In this document: one piece after another, positions 33,642 to 44,036 of the stretch
Position numbering within the stretch: position 1 is the first letter of the stretch
Layout of the letters: the number at the start of each line of letters is the position of its first letter
NCBI RefSeq assembly: GCF_021474405.1
Contig: NZ_JAKEIO010000012.1
Span: forward strand, 27,371-91,370
DNA length: 64,000 nucleotides
Source: [Streptosporangium] indianense
GTDB taxonomy: Bacteria; Actinomycetota; Actinomycetes; Streptomycetales; Streptomycetaceae
Reading direction: 5' to 3'
The notes under the pieces: generated by a model
Database searches by the model: none
Told to the model about the DNA's origin: nothing
The model's input: the letters and a program-made list of their open reading frames with translations, nothing else
Position numbers and translations under genes: made by a program

Positions 33642-34553
33642 TCAGGACTTTCCTTCCGAGGACGTGGCTACGGGGGCGGTGAGGTCCCCCTCTTCGGGGA
33701 GCTCTTCGACGTCGACACCGCGGACCTGGCTCAACTCATGCTTGAGGGAGGCCAGTTCGGCGCCGCCGGCCATGTGGTTGGTCAGTTCCTCGAGGGAGAC
33801 GTCGCTGCGGGAGGCGGACAGTTCCATGGTCCCGAGGCGCAGCACGCTGAAGTGGTCGCCGACCATGTAGGCGTGGTGCGGGTTGTGGGTGATGAAGATG
33901 ACGCCGAGGCCCTTCTCGCGGGCGGCGGCGATGTACTTCAGCACCACGCCGGACTGCTTGACGCCGAGGGCGGCGGTCGGCTCGTCCAGGATGAGGACGC
34001 GGGCGCCGAAGTAGACGGCGCGGGCGATGGCGACGCACTGGCGCTGGCCGCCGGAGAGCGTGCCGATGGGCTGCTCCATGTCGTCCAGGACGATGCCCAT
34101 GTTGCGCAGTTCCTCGTCCGCGGTCTTCTTCATCTTCTCGATGTCGAGACGGCGCAGGGGCCAGGGGCCCTTGGTCATCTCGGAGCCGAGGAAGAAGTTC
34201 CGCCACACCGGCATCAGGGGGACCACGGCGAGGTCCTGGTAGACCGTGGCGATGCCCTTGTCGAGGGCCTCGCGCGGGGTGGAGAAGCGCACCGGTTCGC
34301 CGTCGACGAGGAACTCGCCCTCGGTGTGCTGGTGCAGCCCCGAGATGATCTTGATGAGGGTGGACTTGCCGGCGCCGTTGTCGCCGAGGACGCAGGTCAC
34401 CTTGCCGGGGTGGACTTCGAGGCTCACGCCGTGCAGGGCGCGGATGTTGCCGTAGGACTTGCCGGCACCGCGCAGTTCGACGAGGGGACGCTCGTCGGCG
34501 GGCGGGGTGTCCTTCAGGACGGCACCGTGGGTGCCCGTTTCTTCGCTGGTCAT
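33642..34553 (-). CDS. Sugar/polyol ABC importer ATP-binding protein (single domain)
   Basis: 303 residues from ATG 34553. Walker [11 protein letters not shown], signature LSGGQRQ, Walker [12 protein letters not shown] and switch His in FITHNPHHA. It has a single ATPase domain with a 50-residue acidic C-terminal extension, unlike the double-domain RbsA/XylG type but like FrcA of fructose and inositol importers. Five bases separate it from the permease gene upstream. The complex should import myo-inositol or a related polyol, judging from the iol genes on both sides. Confidence 0.93.
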   Translation of the reverse strand: MTSEETGTHGAVLKDTPPADERPLVELRGAGKSYGNIRALHGVSLEVHPGKVTCVLGDNGAGKSTLIKIISGLHQHTEGEFLVDGEPVRFSTPREALDKGIATVYQDLAVVPLMPVWRNFFLGSEMTKGPWPLRRLDIEKMKKTADEELRNMGIVLDDMEQPIGTLSGGQRQCVAIARAVYFGARVLILDEPTAALGVKQSGVVLKYIAAAREKGLGVIFITHNPHHAYMVGDHFSVLRLGTMELSASRSDVSLEELTNHMAGGAELASLKHELSQVRGVDVEELPEEGDLTAPVATSSEGKS

Positions 34554-34558
34554 CGCGG

Positions 34559-35635
34559 TCACCTCCGGGTCGCCGTGCGCTGGACCCACAGATTGATGAG
34601 GACGGCGCCGAGGAGCATCACGCCGAGGAAGGCCTTGAACCAGTCGGGGTTCCAGCCGGCGTAGACGATGCCCTGCTGCACCATGCCGAACATGAAGGCG
34701 CCGAAGACCGTGCCGATCGCGGAGCCGTAGCCACCGGTGAGCAGACAGCCGCCGATGACGGCCGCGGCGATGTAGATGAGCTCCTGGCCCACGCCCTCGC
34801 CGGACTGCACGGTGTTGAAGGAGAACAGCTGGTGCATGCCGACGAACCAGGCGCCGAAGCCGACCAGCATGAACAGGGAGATCTTGGTGAAGGTCACGGG
34901 GACACCGACGGCGCGGGCGGAGTCCTTGTTGCCGCCGACGGCGAAGATCCAGTTGCCGTACTTGGTGCGCAGCAGCACCCAGGTGGCCAGGGCCGCGAAG
35001 ACCAGCCACCACACCACGGTGATCTTGACGTTGACCCCGCCGACCTCGAACGTCGAGGCGAAGATCTTCTGCGCCTGGGCGAAGCCGTCCATGTCGCTGA
35101 TGTCGTCGGTGGCGACGTTGCCCGTGACGAGCTTGGTGATCGCGAGGTTCACACCCTGGAGGATCAGGAAGGTGCCCAGGGTGACCAGGAAGCTCGGCAG
35201 GCCGGTCCTGACCAGCAGCCAGCCGTTGAAGGCGCCGATCGCGAGCGACACGAGCAGGGCGACGATCACGCCGACCCAGACGTTCAGGGTCAGCTGGTAG
35301 CTGAGCATCGACGCGGTCAGCGCCGAGGTGACCACGGCGACGCCCGCCGAGAGGTCGAACTCGCCGCCGATCATCAGCAGGGCCACGGGCAGCGCCATGA
35401 TCCCGATGGTCGACGACTGGTACAGGATGTTGGCCATCGAGCTGCCGTCGCGCACCGGGGGTGCCGCGAACAGGAAGAACACGAGCACGGCCACGGCGCC
35501 GAGGAACACGCCGACCTCGGGCCGGGCGAGCAGCCGCAGCGCCAGCGGGCGCCGCCGCGTCCGGCCGTCCGTCTGCTGGGGGCCGGGGGCCGGCGGTGTG
35601 CCCACCGCCGGCTCAGCCTGCTGGGTCATGCTCAT
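34559..35635 (-). CDS. Sugar/polyol ABC importer permease
   Basis: 358 residues with 8-10 membrane helices, in the RbsC/FrcC family (BPD_transp_2). [19 protein letters not shown] and [19 protein letters not shown] are the conserved glycine-rich loops. ATG 35635 overlaps the binding-protein stop as TGATG, giving translational coupling; an in-frame GTG at 35638 is less likely. A homodimer would form the channel with the ATPase at 33642. Confidence 0.93.
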   Translation of the reverse strand: MSMTQQAEPAVGTPPAPGPQQTDGRTRRRPLALRLLARPEVGVFLGAVAVLVFFLFAAPPVRDGSSMANILYQSSTIGIMALPVALLMIGGEFDLSAGVAVVTSALTASMLSYQLTLNVWVGVIVALLVSLAIGAFNGWLLVRTGLPSFLVTLGTFLILQGVNLAITKLVTGNVATDDISDMDGFAQAQKIFASTFEVGGVNVKITVVWWLVFAALATWVLLRTKYGNWIFAVGGNKDSARAVGVPVTFTKISLFMLVGFGAWFVGMHQLFSFNTVQSGEGVGQELIYIAAAVIGGCLLTGGYGSAIGTVFGAFMFGMVQQGIVYAGWNPDWFKAFLGVMLLGAVLINLWVQRTATRR

Positions 35636-36654
35636 CACCGGGTGCCCTTCGCGGCGAACTCCCCGATCGTGTCGACGTTGGACTTGTCGACGAAGGCCGG
35701 TCCGGTCAGCACGGGCTGCTCACCGCCGCCGCTGTAGTTGCCGTTGTTCTTGTAGAGCCACAGGCCGTCGACGGCCAGGTAGCCCTGGAGGTAGGGCTGC
35801 TGGTCGACGGCGAACTGGATGTCGCCGCCCTTGACGGCCTTGATGAGGTCCTTGTTGAGGTCGAAGGTGGCGACCTTGGCCTTGCTGCCGGCGTCGGACA
35901 CCGACTGCACCGCGGTCAGCGCGAAGGGCGCGCCGAGCGTGACGACGTAGTCGATGGACGGGTCCTGCTTCAGCTTGGCGGTGATCGTCGACTTCACGGA
36001 CGGCATGTCGGTGCCGTTGACGTTCTGCGGGTCGACCTTGCCCTCGAAGGTCTTGGCGACGCCGTCGCAGCGCTGGGTGAGGCCGACGTTGCCCTGCTCC
36101 TGCATGACGCAGAGGACCTTCTTGGCGCCGACCTCGTTGAGCTTCTTGCCGAAGGCCTCGCCCGCCACGGACTCGTCCTGGCCGAAGAACTCCAGCAGGT
36201 TGAGCTTCTTCCAGTCGCTCAGGCCGGAGTTGAGGCCGACGACGGGTATGCCGGCCTTCCCGGCCTTGCCTATGACGCCCTTGAGCGCGTCCGGCTTGGC
36301 GAGGGTGACGGCGATGCCGTCGACCTTCTGGTCGATCGCGTTCTGCACCAGGTTGGCCTGGTTGCCCGCGTTCGGGTCGGCGGAGTAGACGAGCTTGATG
36401 TTGTCCTTGGCGGCGGCGGCCTCGGCGCCCTTGCGGACGGTGTCCCAGAAGGTGTCGCCGGGCGCCTGGTGGGTGACGAGGGCGACGGTCATGCGCGGCG
36501 TGGTCGCCTTGCCGGCCGAGGCGTTCGCGGCGCCCTCCTCGGACTTTTTGCCCCCGGAACTGCTGGAGCAGCCGGCGAGGGTCAGGGCCGCTGCGGCGGC
36601 GACGGCGACTACGGGCGCGAGCCTGCGAGAGCGGGGGTGGGAAGAGCGGTCCAT
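35635..36654 (-). CDS. Sugar/polyol ABC importer substrate-binding lipoprotein
   Basis: 339 residues from ATG 36654 with AGGAAAG upstream. A lipoprotein signal peptide ends in LTLAGC, so Cys would carry the lipid and anchor the protein outside the membrane. The body is an RbsB/IbpA-type fold: VALVTHQAPGDTFWDTVRKG, QKVDGIAVTLAKPDAL and KVATFDLNKDLI are conserved ligand-site segments. First gene of the importer operon, with a good promoter in front. Ligand predicted as an inositol by context. Confidence 0.92.
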   Translation of the reverse strand: MDRSSHPRSRRLAPVVAVAAAAALTLAGCSSSSGGKKSEEGAANASAGKATTPRMTVALVTHQAPGDTFWDTVRKGAEAAAAKDNIKLVYSADPNAGNQANLVQNAIDQKVDGIAVTLAKPDALKGVIGKAGKAGIPVVGLNSGLSDWKKLNLLEFFGQDESVAGEAFGKKLNEVGAKKVLCVMQEQGNVGLTQRCDGVAKTFEGKVDPQNVNGTDMPSVKSTITAKLKQDPSIDYVVTLGAPFALTAVQSVSDAGSKAKVATFDLNKDLIKAVKGGDIQFAVDQQPYLQGYLAVDGLWLYKNNGNYSGGGEQPVLTGPAFVDKSNVDTIGEFAAKGTR

Positions 36655-36776
36655 CTTTCCTGGCACCTCACTGTGCTACTGCGGGGAAAGGAAGGGATCA
36701 CGAAGGGATCCGTGGTCCCGGAGCCTTACGGAGTCCGGATCATGATGCCGCAAACCGACTGTTGCGATGGCACGGG

Positions 36777-36805
36777 ATACAAGTCCCTGCCGCGCCCGCT
36801 GTCAA
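36777..36805 (-). promoter_or_regulatory. Promoter of the importer-iolE operon
   Basis: On the minus strand TTGACA (36805-36800) and TTGTAT (36782-36777) are separated by 17 bases. The transcript would begin near 36770, giving a leader of about 115 bases. Confidence 0.6.
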
Positions 36806-36865
36806 TACTTTGTTAAGACATCATTTCACAAGCAGGTCCGAATGTAAGTACAAACTATTGACAGC
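36798..36865. promoter_or_regulatory. Mirror-image 16-bp elements between the importer and iolC
   Basis: ACAAACTATTGACAGC at 36850-36865 (plus strand) and ACAAAGTATTGACAGC at 36813-36798 (minus strand) differ at one base. Each contains the TTGACA of its own promoter, and the centres are 52 bases apart, about five helical turns. They would let one regulator control both operons; the GntR protein at 43177 is the best candidate. Confidence 0.65.
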
Positions 36866-36886
36866 ACCACCCTCGGAGACCTACAC
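36858..36886 (+). promoter_or_regulatory. Promoter of the iolC-aldolase-iolB-iolD-iolA operon
   Basis: TTGACA at 36858-36863 is followed after 17-18 bases by CTACAC or TACACC as a weak -10. The leader to iolC would be about 85 bases. Confidence 0.5.
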
Positions 36887-36975
36887 CTGGGAGGCGGCAG
36901 GTCCCGTGGATCCACGCCCCCACCGTGTCAGGGCGCCCCGGGGCCCGCATCCCCAGCTTCCCGAGGAGGTCGCGC

Positions 36976-37953
36976 ATGGCCGAGCCAGCCCCGTATTTCG
37001 ATGTGATCACGATGGGCCGCATCGGGGTCGACCTCTACCCCCTGCAGACCGGCGTCCCCTTGGAGAAAGTGGAGACCTTCGGGAAGTTCCTGGGAGGTTC
37101 CGCGGCCAACGTGGCGGTGGCCGCCGCCCGCCTCGGACGCCGCACGGCGGTGATCACGCGCGCCGGCGACGACCCGTTCGGCACGTATCTGCACGAGGAG
37201 TTGAAGGGCTTCGGGGTCGACGACCGCTGGGTCACCCCCGTCGCTGCGTACCCGACGCCGGTCACGTTCTGCGAGATCTTCCCGCCGGACGACTTCCCGC
37301 TGTACTTCTACCGCCGGCCCAAGGCGCCGGACCTGGAGATCCGCACCGACGAGCTGGACTTCTTCGCCGTCCGCGACGCCCGGATCTTCTGGATCACCGG
37401 CACCGGACTGAGCGAGGAGCCGAGCCGTTCCGCCACCCTCGCCGCCCTCAAGGCCCGCGACAAGGCCGGCACCACCGTCTTCGACCTCGACTGGCGCCCG
37501 ATGTTCTGGGGTGATCCCGAGGAGGCCCGCCCGTACTACCGCGAGGCCCTGCGGCACGCCACGGTCGCGGTCGGCAACCTCGACGAGTGCGAGATCGCCA
37601 CCGGGATGCGCGAGCCGCAGGCCTGCGCGGACGCGCTGCTGGAGGCCGGCGTGGAGCTGGCCGTCGTCAAGCAGGGCCCCAAGGGGGTGCTCGCCGTGCA
37701 CCGCGACGGCACCCGGGCCGAGGTCCCGCCGGTACCGGTCGAGGTGGTCAACGGACTGGGCGCGGGTGACGCCTTCGGCGGGTCGCTGTGCCACGGTCTG
37801 CTGGCCGGCTGGGACCTGGAGAAGACCATGCGCCACGCCAACGCCGCCGGCGCCCTCGTCGCCTCCCGCCTCGCCTGCTCGTCCGCGATGCCCACCGCCT
37901 CCGAGGTCGAGGATCTCCTCGCCGGGGCGCCGGTGCCGAGCACGAGCCACTGA
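36976..37953 (+). CDS. iolC: 5-dehydro-2-deoxygluconokinase (IolC), PfkB family
   Basis: 325 residues from ATG 36976 with GAGGAGG upstream. PfkB motif 1 is GGSAANVAVAAARLG and motif 2 is NGLGAGDAFGGSLCHGL, whose Asp is the catalytic base. FDLDWRPMFW and LDECEIATGM are typical of IolC. It phosphorylates 2-deoxy-5-keto-gluconate. First gene of a rightward operon with the aldolase, iolB, iolD and iolA. Confidence 0.92.
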   Translation: MAEPAPYFDVITMGRIGVDLYPLQTGVPLEKVETFGKFLGGSAANVAVAAARLGRRTAVITRAGDDPFGTYLHEELKGFGVDDRWVTPVAAYPTPVTFCEIFPPDDFPLYFYRRPKAPDLEIRTDELDFFAVRDARIFWITGTGLSEEPSRSATLAALKARDKAGTTVFDLDWRPMFWGDPEEARPYYREALRHATVAVGNLDECEIATGMREPQACADALLEAGVELAVVKQGPKGVLAVHRDGTRAEVPPVPVEVVNGLGAGDAFGGSLCHGLLAGWDLEKTMRHANAAGALVASRLACSSAMPTASEVEDLLAGAPVPSTSH

Positions 37954-37966
37954 AACGGAGCCTTCC

Positions 37967-38845
37967 TTGAACATCGGCATCCCCGACCTCACCACGGTCA
38001 GAGCCCGCAACCCCGAGGCCGTCGCCGAGGCGGCGGCCCGCAGGGTGCGCCGACCGCTGGTCGGTGACAGCGGCCGCCTGATGATCGTGGCCGCCGACCA
38101 CCCGGCGCGCGGCGCCCTCGGGGTCGGCGACCGGCGTCTGGCCATGGCGGACCGCGCGGACCTGCTGGAGCGGCTGTGCACCGCGCTGTCGAGGCCCGGC
38201 GTCGACGGGGTGCTCGCCACCGCCGACATCCTGGAGGACCTGCTCCTGCTCGGGGTGCTGGAGAACAAGGTCGTCATGGGCTCGATGAACCGCGGCGGAC
38301 TCGCCGGGGCCTCCTTCGAGATGGACGACCGCTTCACCGGCCACCGCGCCGAGGACATCGACCGGCTCCGCTTCGACGCCGGCAAGCTCCTGGTCCGCAT
38401 CGACTACGACGACCCGGGCTCGCTGACCACGCTGGAGTCCACCGCGCGGGCGATCGACGCCATGGCGGCCCGCAGGCTCCCCCTCTTCGTCGAGCCCTTC
38501 ATCTCGCGGCGGGTCGACGGCAGGGTCCGCAACGACCTGTCCGCCGAGGCCGTCACCCGGTCCGTCGCGATCGCCTCGGGACTGGGCGGCACCTCCGCCT
38601 ACACCTGGCTGAAGCTGCCCGTCACCGACGACCCGGACGACATGGCCGGGGTCCTCCAGACCTCGACGCTGCCCGTCGTGCTGCTCGGCGGCGAGGTGGG
38701 CGAGGACCAGGAGGGTGCCTACGAACGCTGGCGCAAGGCCCTGCGGCTGCCCACCGTCCAGGGCATGGTGGTCGGACGGTCGCTGCTCTACCCGGCCGGG
38801 GGCAGTGTGGAAGAGGCCGTGGACACGGCCGTCGGTCTGCTGTGA
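37967..38845 (+). CDS. Cgl0159-family (beta/alpha)8 aldolase-like protein
   Basis: 292 residues starting at TTG 37967, which has GGAG six bases upstream; the longer open frame into iolC is out of register with any homology. LMIVAADHPARGALGVG and KVVMGSMNRGGLAGASFEMDDRFTG are hallmarks of the aldolase-like protein found after iolC in actinobacterial inositol operons (named for a Corynebacterium gene). LPLFVEPFISRR and TWLKLPV place candidate Schiff-base Lys in a class I aldolase barrel. It probably cleaves the IolC product to dihydroxyacetone phosphate and malonate semialdehyde, in place of IolJ. The TTG start may limit its level. Confidence 0.85.
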   Translation: MNIGIPDLTTVRARNPEAVAEAAARRVRRPLVGDSGRLMIVAADHPARGALGVGDRRLAMADRADLLERLCTALSRPGVDGVLATADILEDLLLLGVLENKVVMGSMNRGGLAGASFEMDDRFTGHRAEDIDRLRFDAGKLLVRIDYDDPGSLTTLESTARAIDAMAARRLPLFVEPFISRRVDGRVRNDLSAEAVTRSVAIASGLGGTSAYTWLKLPVTDDPDDMAGVLQTSTLPVVLLGGEVGEDQEGAYERWRKALRLPTVQGMVVGRSLLYPAGGSVEEAVDTAVGLL

Positions 38846-38858
38846 TCCGGAGGAACCA

Positions 38859-39752
38859 ATGACGTACCACCTTCCCGCCGGCAAGGCCCTCGGCGGCCCG
38901 TACGCCGTCGACGTCACGCCCGAGAAGGCCGGCTGGGGCCATTCCAGCCTGCGGGTCCTGGAACTGCCGCCCGGTGGCACGCACTCCTTCGACACCGGTG
39001 ACAGCGAGTGGATCGTCGTCCCGCTGAGCGGCGGATGCACCGTCGCCGCCACGGACGACTTCGGCCAGGACACCTTCGAACTCCGCGGCCGCGCCGACGT
39101 GTTCAGCGGCGTCAGCGACTTCGCGTACGTGCCGCGCGACGCCCGCGCGACCGTGACGTCGGCCGGGGGCGGCCGGTTCGCGCTGACCGGCGCGCGCTGC
39201 ACCCGCCGGCTGCCCGCCCGCTACGGCCCCGCCTCCGAGGTGCCCGTCGAGCTGCGCGGCACCGGCACCTGCTCCCGGCAGGTCAACAACTTCGGCGCGG
39301 CCGGAGTCTTCGAGTGCGACAAGCTCATCGCGGTCGAGGTGATCACCCCGGGCGGCAACTGGTCGTCGTTCCCGCCGCACAAGCACGACGAGCACCGGCC
39401 CGGCGAGGAGTCCGTGCTGGAGGAGATCTACTACTTCGAGTTCGCCGGCCACGACGGCATCCCCGGCCTCGGCTACCAGCGCGTCTCCCCCTCCGGCCCG
39501 GGCCGGGACACCGACGTGCTCGCGGAGGTGCGCGACGGCGACGTCGTCCTCATCCCGGACGGCTGGCACGGGCCGTCGATGGCCACGCCCGGCCACCACA
39601 TGTACTACCTGAACGTCATGGCGGGCCCGGAGGCCGAGCGCGCCTGGCTGATCTGCGACCACCCCGACCACGCCTGGGTCCGCGACACCTGGCCGGACCA
39701 GCCGGTCGACCCCCGGCTCCCCCTCTACACCGCCCCGGAGATCTCCGTATGA
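38859..39752 (+). CDS. iolB: 5-deoxy-glucuronate isomerase (IolB)
   Basis: 297 residues from ATG 38859 with CGGAGGA upstream. A bicupin: the second barrel holds SSFPPHKHDE and the ligand Glu of EEIYYFEF, the metal site of IolB, with HHMYYLNVMAGP closing it. It isomerises 5-deoxy-glucuronate to 2-deoxy-5-keto-gluconate. The stop overlaps the iolD start as ATGA. Confidence 0.93.
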   Translation: MTYHLPAGKALGGPYAVDVTPEKAGWGHSSLRVLELPPGGTHSFDTGDSEWIVVPLSGGCTVAATDDFGQDTFELRGRADVFSGVSDFAYVPRDARATVTSAGGGRFALTGARCTRRLPARYGPASEVPVELRGTGTCSRQVNNFGAAGVFECDKLIAVEVITPGGNWSSFPPHKHDEHRPGEESVLEEIYYFEFAGHDGIPGLGYQRVSPSGPGRDTDVLAEVRDGDVVLIPDGWHGPSMATPGHHMYYLNVMAGPEAERAWLICDHPDHAWVRDTWPDQPVDPRLPLYTAPEISV

Positions 39753-41620
39753 GCGCCCCCACCCGCCGACTGACGACCGCCCAGGCGCTCGTCAGGTTCC
39801 TGTCCGCTCAGTACACCGAGCGGGACGGCGTGCGCCGCCGACTGATCGCCGGGACCTGGGGCATCTTCGGCCATGGCAACGTTGCCGGAGTCGGCCAGGC
39901 GCTGGTCGAGTACGCCGATGTGATGCCCTACCACCAGGGCCGCAACGAGCAGTCCATGGTGCACGCGGCCGTCGGCCACGCCCGCCAGCTCAACCGCCTC
40001 TCCGCGCAGGCGGTGACGACCTCGATCGGCCCGGGCGCCACCAACCTGGTCACCGGCGCCGCGCTCGCCACCATCAACCGGCTGCCGGTGCTGCTGCTGC
40101 CCGGCGACTACTTCGCCTCGCACGCCCCCGACCCCCTGCTCCAGCAGCTGGAGCACCCCGTCGAGGCCGACGTGTCGGTCAACGACACGCTGCGCCCGGT
40201 CTCGCGGTACTTCGACCGGATCACCCGCCCGGAGGCGCTGATCCCCTCGGCGCTCCAGGCGATGCGGGTGCTGGCCGACCCGGCGGAGACCGGCGCCGTC
40301 ACCCTCGCCCTGCCGCAGGACGTACAGGCGGAGGCGTACGACTGGCCGGAGGAGTTCTTCGCCGAGCGCCTCTGGTCCGTACGGCGGCCCGCTCCGGACC
40401 CGGTGGAACTGGCGGCGGCGGTCGAGGCGATCCGGTCGGCCGGGCGGCCGCTGATCGTGGCGGGCGGCGGCGTCCACCACAGCGAGGCCGAGCAGGCGCT
40501 GAAGGCGTTCGTGGAGGCCACCGGCATCCCCGTCGCCTCCACCCAGGCGGGCAAGGGCTCGCTACGGTACGACCACCCGGCCGACCTCGGCGGCATCGGC
40601 CACACCGGCACCGCGGTGAGCGACGCGCTCGCCCGCACCGCCGACCTGGTGATCGGCGTCGGCACCCGCTACACCGACTTCACCACCGCCTCCGGCACGC
40701 TCTTCAGGAACCCGGACGTGCGGTTCCTCAACCTCAACATCACCGGCTTCGACGCGCACAAGCTGGCCGCGCGGACCCTGGTGTGCGACGCGCGGTCCGG
40801 TCTGGAGAGGCTGACCGAGGGGCTGTCCGGGCACCGGGTGTCCGAGGCGTACGAGGCCGAGTACCGCGCCGGCAAGGAGCGCTGGGACGAGATCGTCGAG
40901 GCCGCCTACCGGGCGGACGACGACAGCGCGGTCCCGACCCAGACGCAGGTGCTCGGCGCGCTGGACGCGACCGTCGGCGACGACGACGTGGTGATCAACG
41001 CGGCCGGTTCGCTCCCCGGCGACCTGCACAAGCTGTGGCGCTCGCGCAGCCCGCGCCAGTACCACCTGGAGTACGGCTACTCCTGCATGGGCTACGAGAT
41101 CCCGGCCGGCATCGGCGTCCAGCAGGCCGCCCCCGGCACTCCCGTGTGGGCCTTGGTCGGCGACGGCACCTACCTCATGATGCCGACGGAGATCGTCACG
41201 GCCGTCCAGGAGGGCCTGCCGGTCAACATCGTCCTGATCCAGAACCACGGCTACGCCTCCATCGGCGGCCTGTCGGAGGAGACCGGCGGCGAACGCTTCG
41301 GCACGGCCTACCGCTTCCGGGCCGCCGACGGCACCTTCACCGGTGCTCCGCTGCCCGTCGACCTCGCCGTCAACGCGGCCAGCCTCGGCATGGACGTGCT
41401 GCGCGCCAAGACCGTGCGCGAGCTGCGCGAGGCGCTCACCGCGGCGCGTGCCTCCGACCGCCCTACGTGCGTGTACGTCGAGACCGACCCGGCACCGACC
41501 GCTCCCCCGGCCGAGGCCTGGTGGGACGTACCAGTGGCCGAGACCGCCTCCCGCACGGCCGCCGTCGAGGCCCGCGAGCGCTACGACCGGCAGGTCGCGG
41601 ACCGCCGGCGCCACCTGTGA
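39749..41620 (+). CDS. iolD: 3D-(3,5/4)-trihydroxycyclohexane-1,2-dione acylhydrolase (IolD)
   Basis: 623 residues, a thiamine-diphosphate enzyme. The activating Glu is expected in the N-terminal PYHQGRNEQSMVHAA region, and the diphosphate/Mg motif is GDGTYLMM...NIVLIQNHGYASIGGL. WGIFGHGNVAGVGQAL is characteristic of IolD. It opens the cyclohexanedione ring made by IolE to give 5-deoxy-glucuronate. It overlaps iolB by four bases. Confidence 0.94.
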   Translation: MSAPTRRLTTAQALVRFLSAQYTERDGVRRRLIAGTWGIFGHGNVAGVGQALVEYADVMPYHQGRNEQSMVHAAVGHARQLNRLSAQAVTTSIGPGATNLVTGAALATINRLPVLLLPGDYFASHAPDPLLQQLEHPVEADVSVNDTLRPVSRYFDRITRPEALIPSALQAMRVLADPAETGAVTLALPQDVQAEAYDWPEEFFAERLWSVRRPAPDPVELAAAVEAIRSAGRPLIVAGGGVHHSEAEQALKAFVEATGIPVASTQAGKGSLRYDHPADLGGIGHTGTAVSDALARTADLVIGVGTRYTDFTTASGTLFRNPDVRFLNLNITGFDAHKLAARTLVCDARSGLERLTEGLSGHRVSEAYEAEYRAGKERWDEIVEAAYRADDDSAVPTQTQVLGALDATVGDDDVVINAAGSLPGDLHKLWRSRSPRQYHLEYGYSCMGYEIPAGIGVQQAAPGTPVWALVGDGTYLMMPTEIVTAVQEGLPVNIVLIQNHGYASIGGLSEETGGERFGTAYRFRAADGTFTGAPLPVDLAVNAASLGMDVLRAKTVRELREALTAARASDRPTCVYVETDPAPTAPPAEAWWDVPVAETASRTAAVEARERYDRQVADRRRHL

Positions 41621-41653
41621 ACTCCCCTGAACACCGCGCTCCGTGAAAGGCCC

Positions 41654-43156
<1,503 letters not shown>

Positions 43157-43176
43157 CACCCGAGGGGGGTTCGTCC

Positions 43177-43965
43177 ATGGCGAAGACCGGTGGCCGGGCG
43201 GCCCGCAGCACGGCCGCCCCGGCGCTCGGCCCGCTGGACTTCGCCCTGGACAGGGGCAGTCCCGTGCCGCTCTACCACCAGCTCGCGCAGCAGCTGGAGG
43301 CGGCGATCGAGCGCGGGGTCCTCGCCCCCGGGAACCTCCTGGGCAACGAGGTCGACCTGTCCGTGCGGCTCGGTCTGTCGCGCCCCACCGTCCGCCAGGC
43401 CATCCAGTCCCTCGTCGACAAGGGGCTGCTGGTCCGGCGGCGCGGGGTGGGCACGCAGGTGGTGCACAGCCAGGTCCGGCGCCCCCTGGAGCTGAGCAGT
43501 CTCTACGACGACCTGGAGGCGGCCGGGCAGGGTCCGGCCACGGAGGTCGTGCGCAACGAGCTCGTCCCGGCCTCCTGCGACGTGGCCGCCGCCCTCGGAG
43601 TGCCGGAGGGCGGCGAGGTCACCGTCCTCGACCGGCTGCGCCGCACCCACGGCCGGCCGGTGGCCCTGCTCCGCAACTACCTGCCGGCGTCCCTGCCGGC
43701 CTTCGACACCACCCGCCTGGAGGCGACCGGCCTGTACCGCATGCTGCGTTCGGCGGGCATCACCCTGCACAGCGCCCGTCAGACCGTCGGCGCCCGGGCG
43801 GCCACGGCACAGGAGGCGTCCCGCCTGGACGAGCAGCAGGGCGCGGCGCTGCTGACGATGCAGCGCACGGCGTACGACGACACGGGGAGCCCGGTCGAGT
43901 ACGGAACGCACATCTACCGGGCCTCGCTGTATACGTTCGACTTCCAGTTGCTGGTCCGGCCTTGA
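43177..43965 (+). CDS. GntR-family (HutC/UTRA type) regulator, probable inositol repressor
   Basis: 262 residues. The winged helix reads GNLLGNEVDLSVRLGLSRPT then VRQAIQSLVDKGLLVRRRGVG, followed by a UTRA effector domain (VTVLDRLRRTHGRPVALLRN and YRASLYTFDFQLLVRP). It closes the iol operon 20 bases after iolA with GAGGGGGG upstream, the usual position of an operon-encoded repressor. The mirror-image elements at 36798-36865 are the best candidate operators. The inducer may be 2-deoxy-5-keto-gluconate-6-phosphate as in other iol repressors, by analogy. Confidence 0.88.
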   Translation: MAKTGGRAARSTAAPALGPLDFALDRGSPVPLYHQLAQQLEAAIERGVLAPGNLLGNEVDLSVRLGLSRPTVRQAIQSLVDKGLLVRRRGVGTQVVHSQVRRPLELSSLYDDLEAAGQGPATEVVRNELVPASCDVAAALGVPEGGEVTVLDRLRRTHGRPVALLRNYLPASLPAFDTTRLEATGLYRMLRSAGITLHSARQTVGARAATAQEASRLDEQQGAALLTMQRTAYDDTGSPVEYGTHIYRASLYTFDFQLLVRP

Positions 43966-43996
43966 CCGCACTCGGGGGTCGGAGGCAGAGTCGTAC

Positions 43997-44011
43997 ATAT
44001 ACACCGTAAAC
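43997..44011 (+). promoter_or_regulatory. GTATAC-N3-GTAAAC site, copy a (galE)
   Basis: ATATACACCGTAAAC, 26 bases upstream of the galE-like start, followed by GTACGGCG. The 15 bases CGTAAACGTACGGCG here are identical to those of copy c at 49951-49965. Confidence 0.6.
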
Positions 44012-44036
44012 GTACGGCGTCCCAGAGGCCTGGCTC

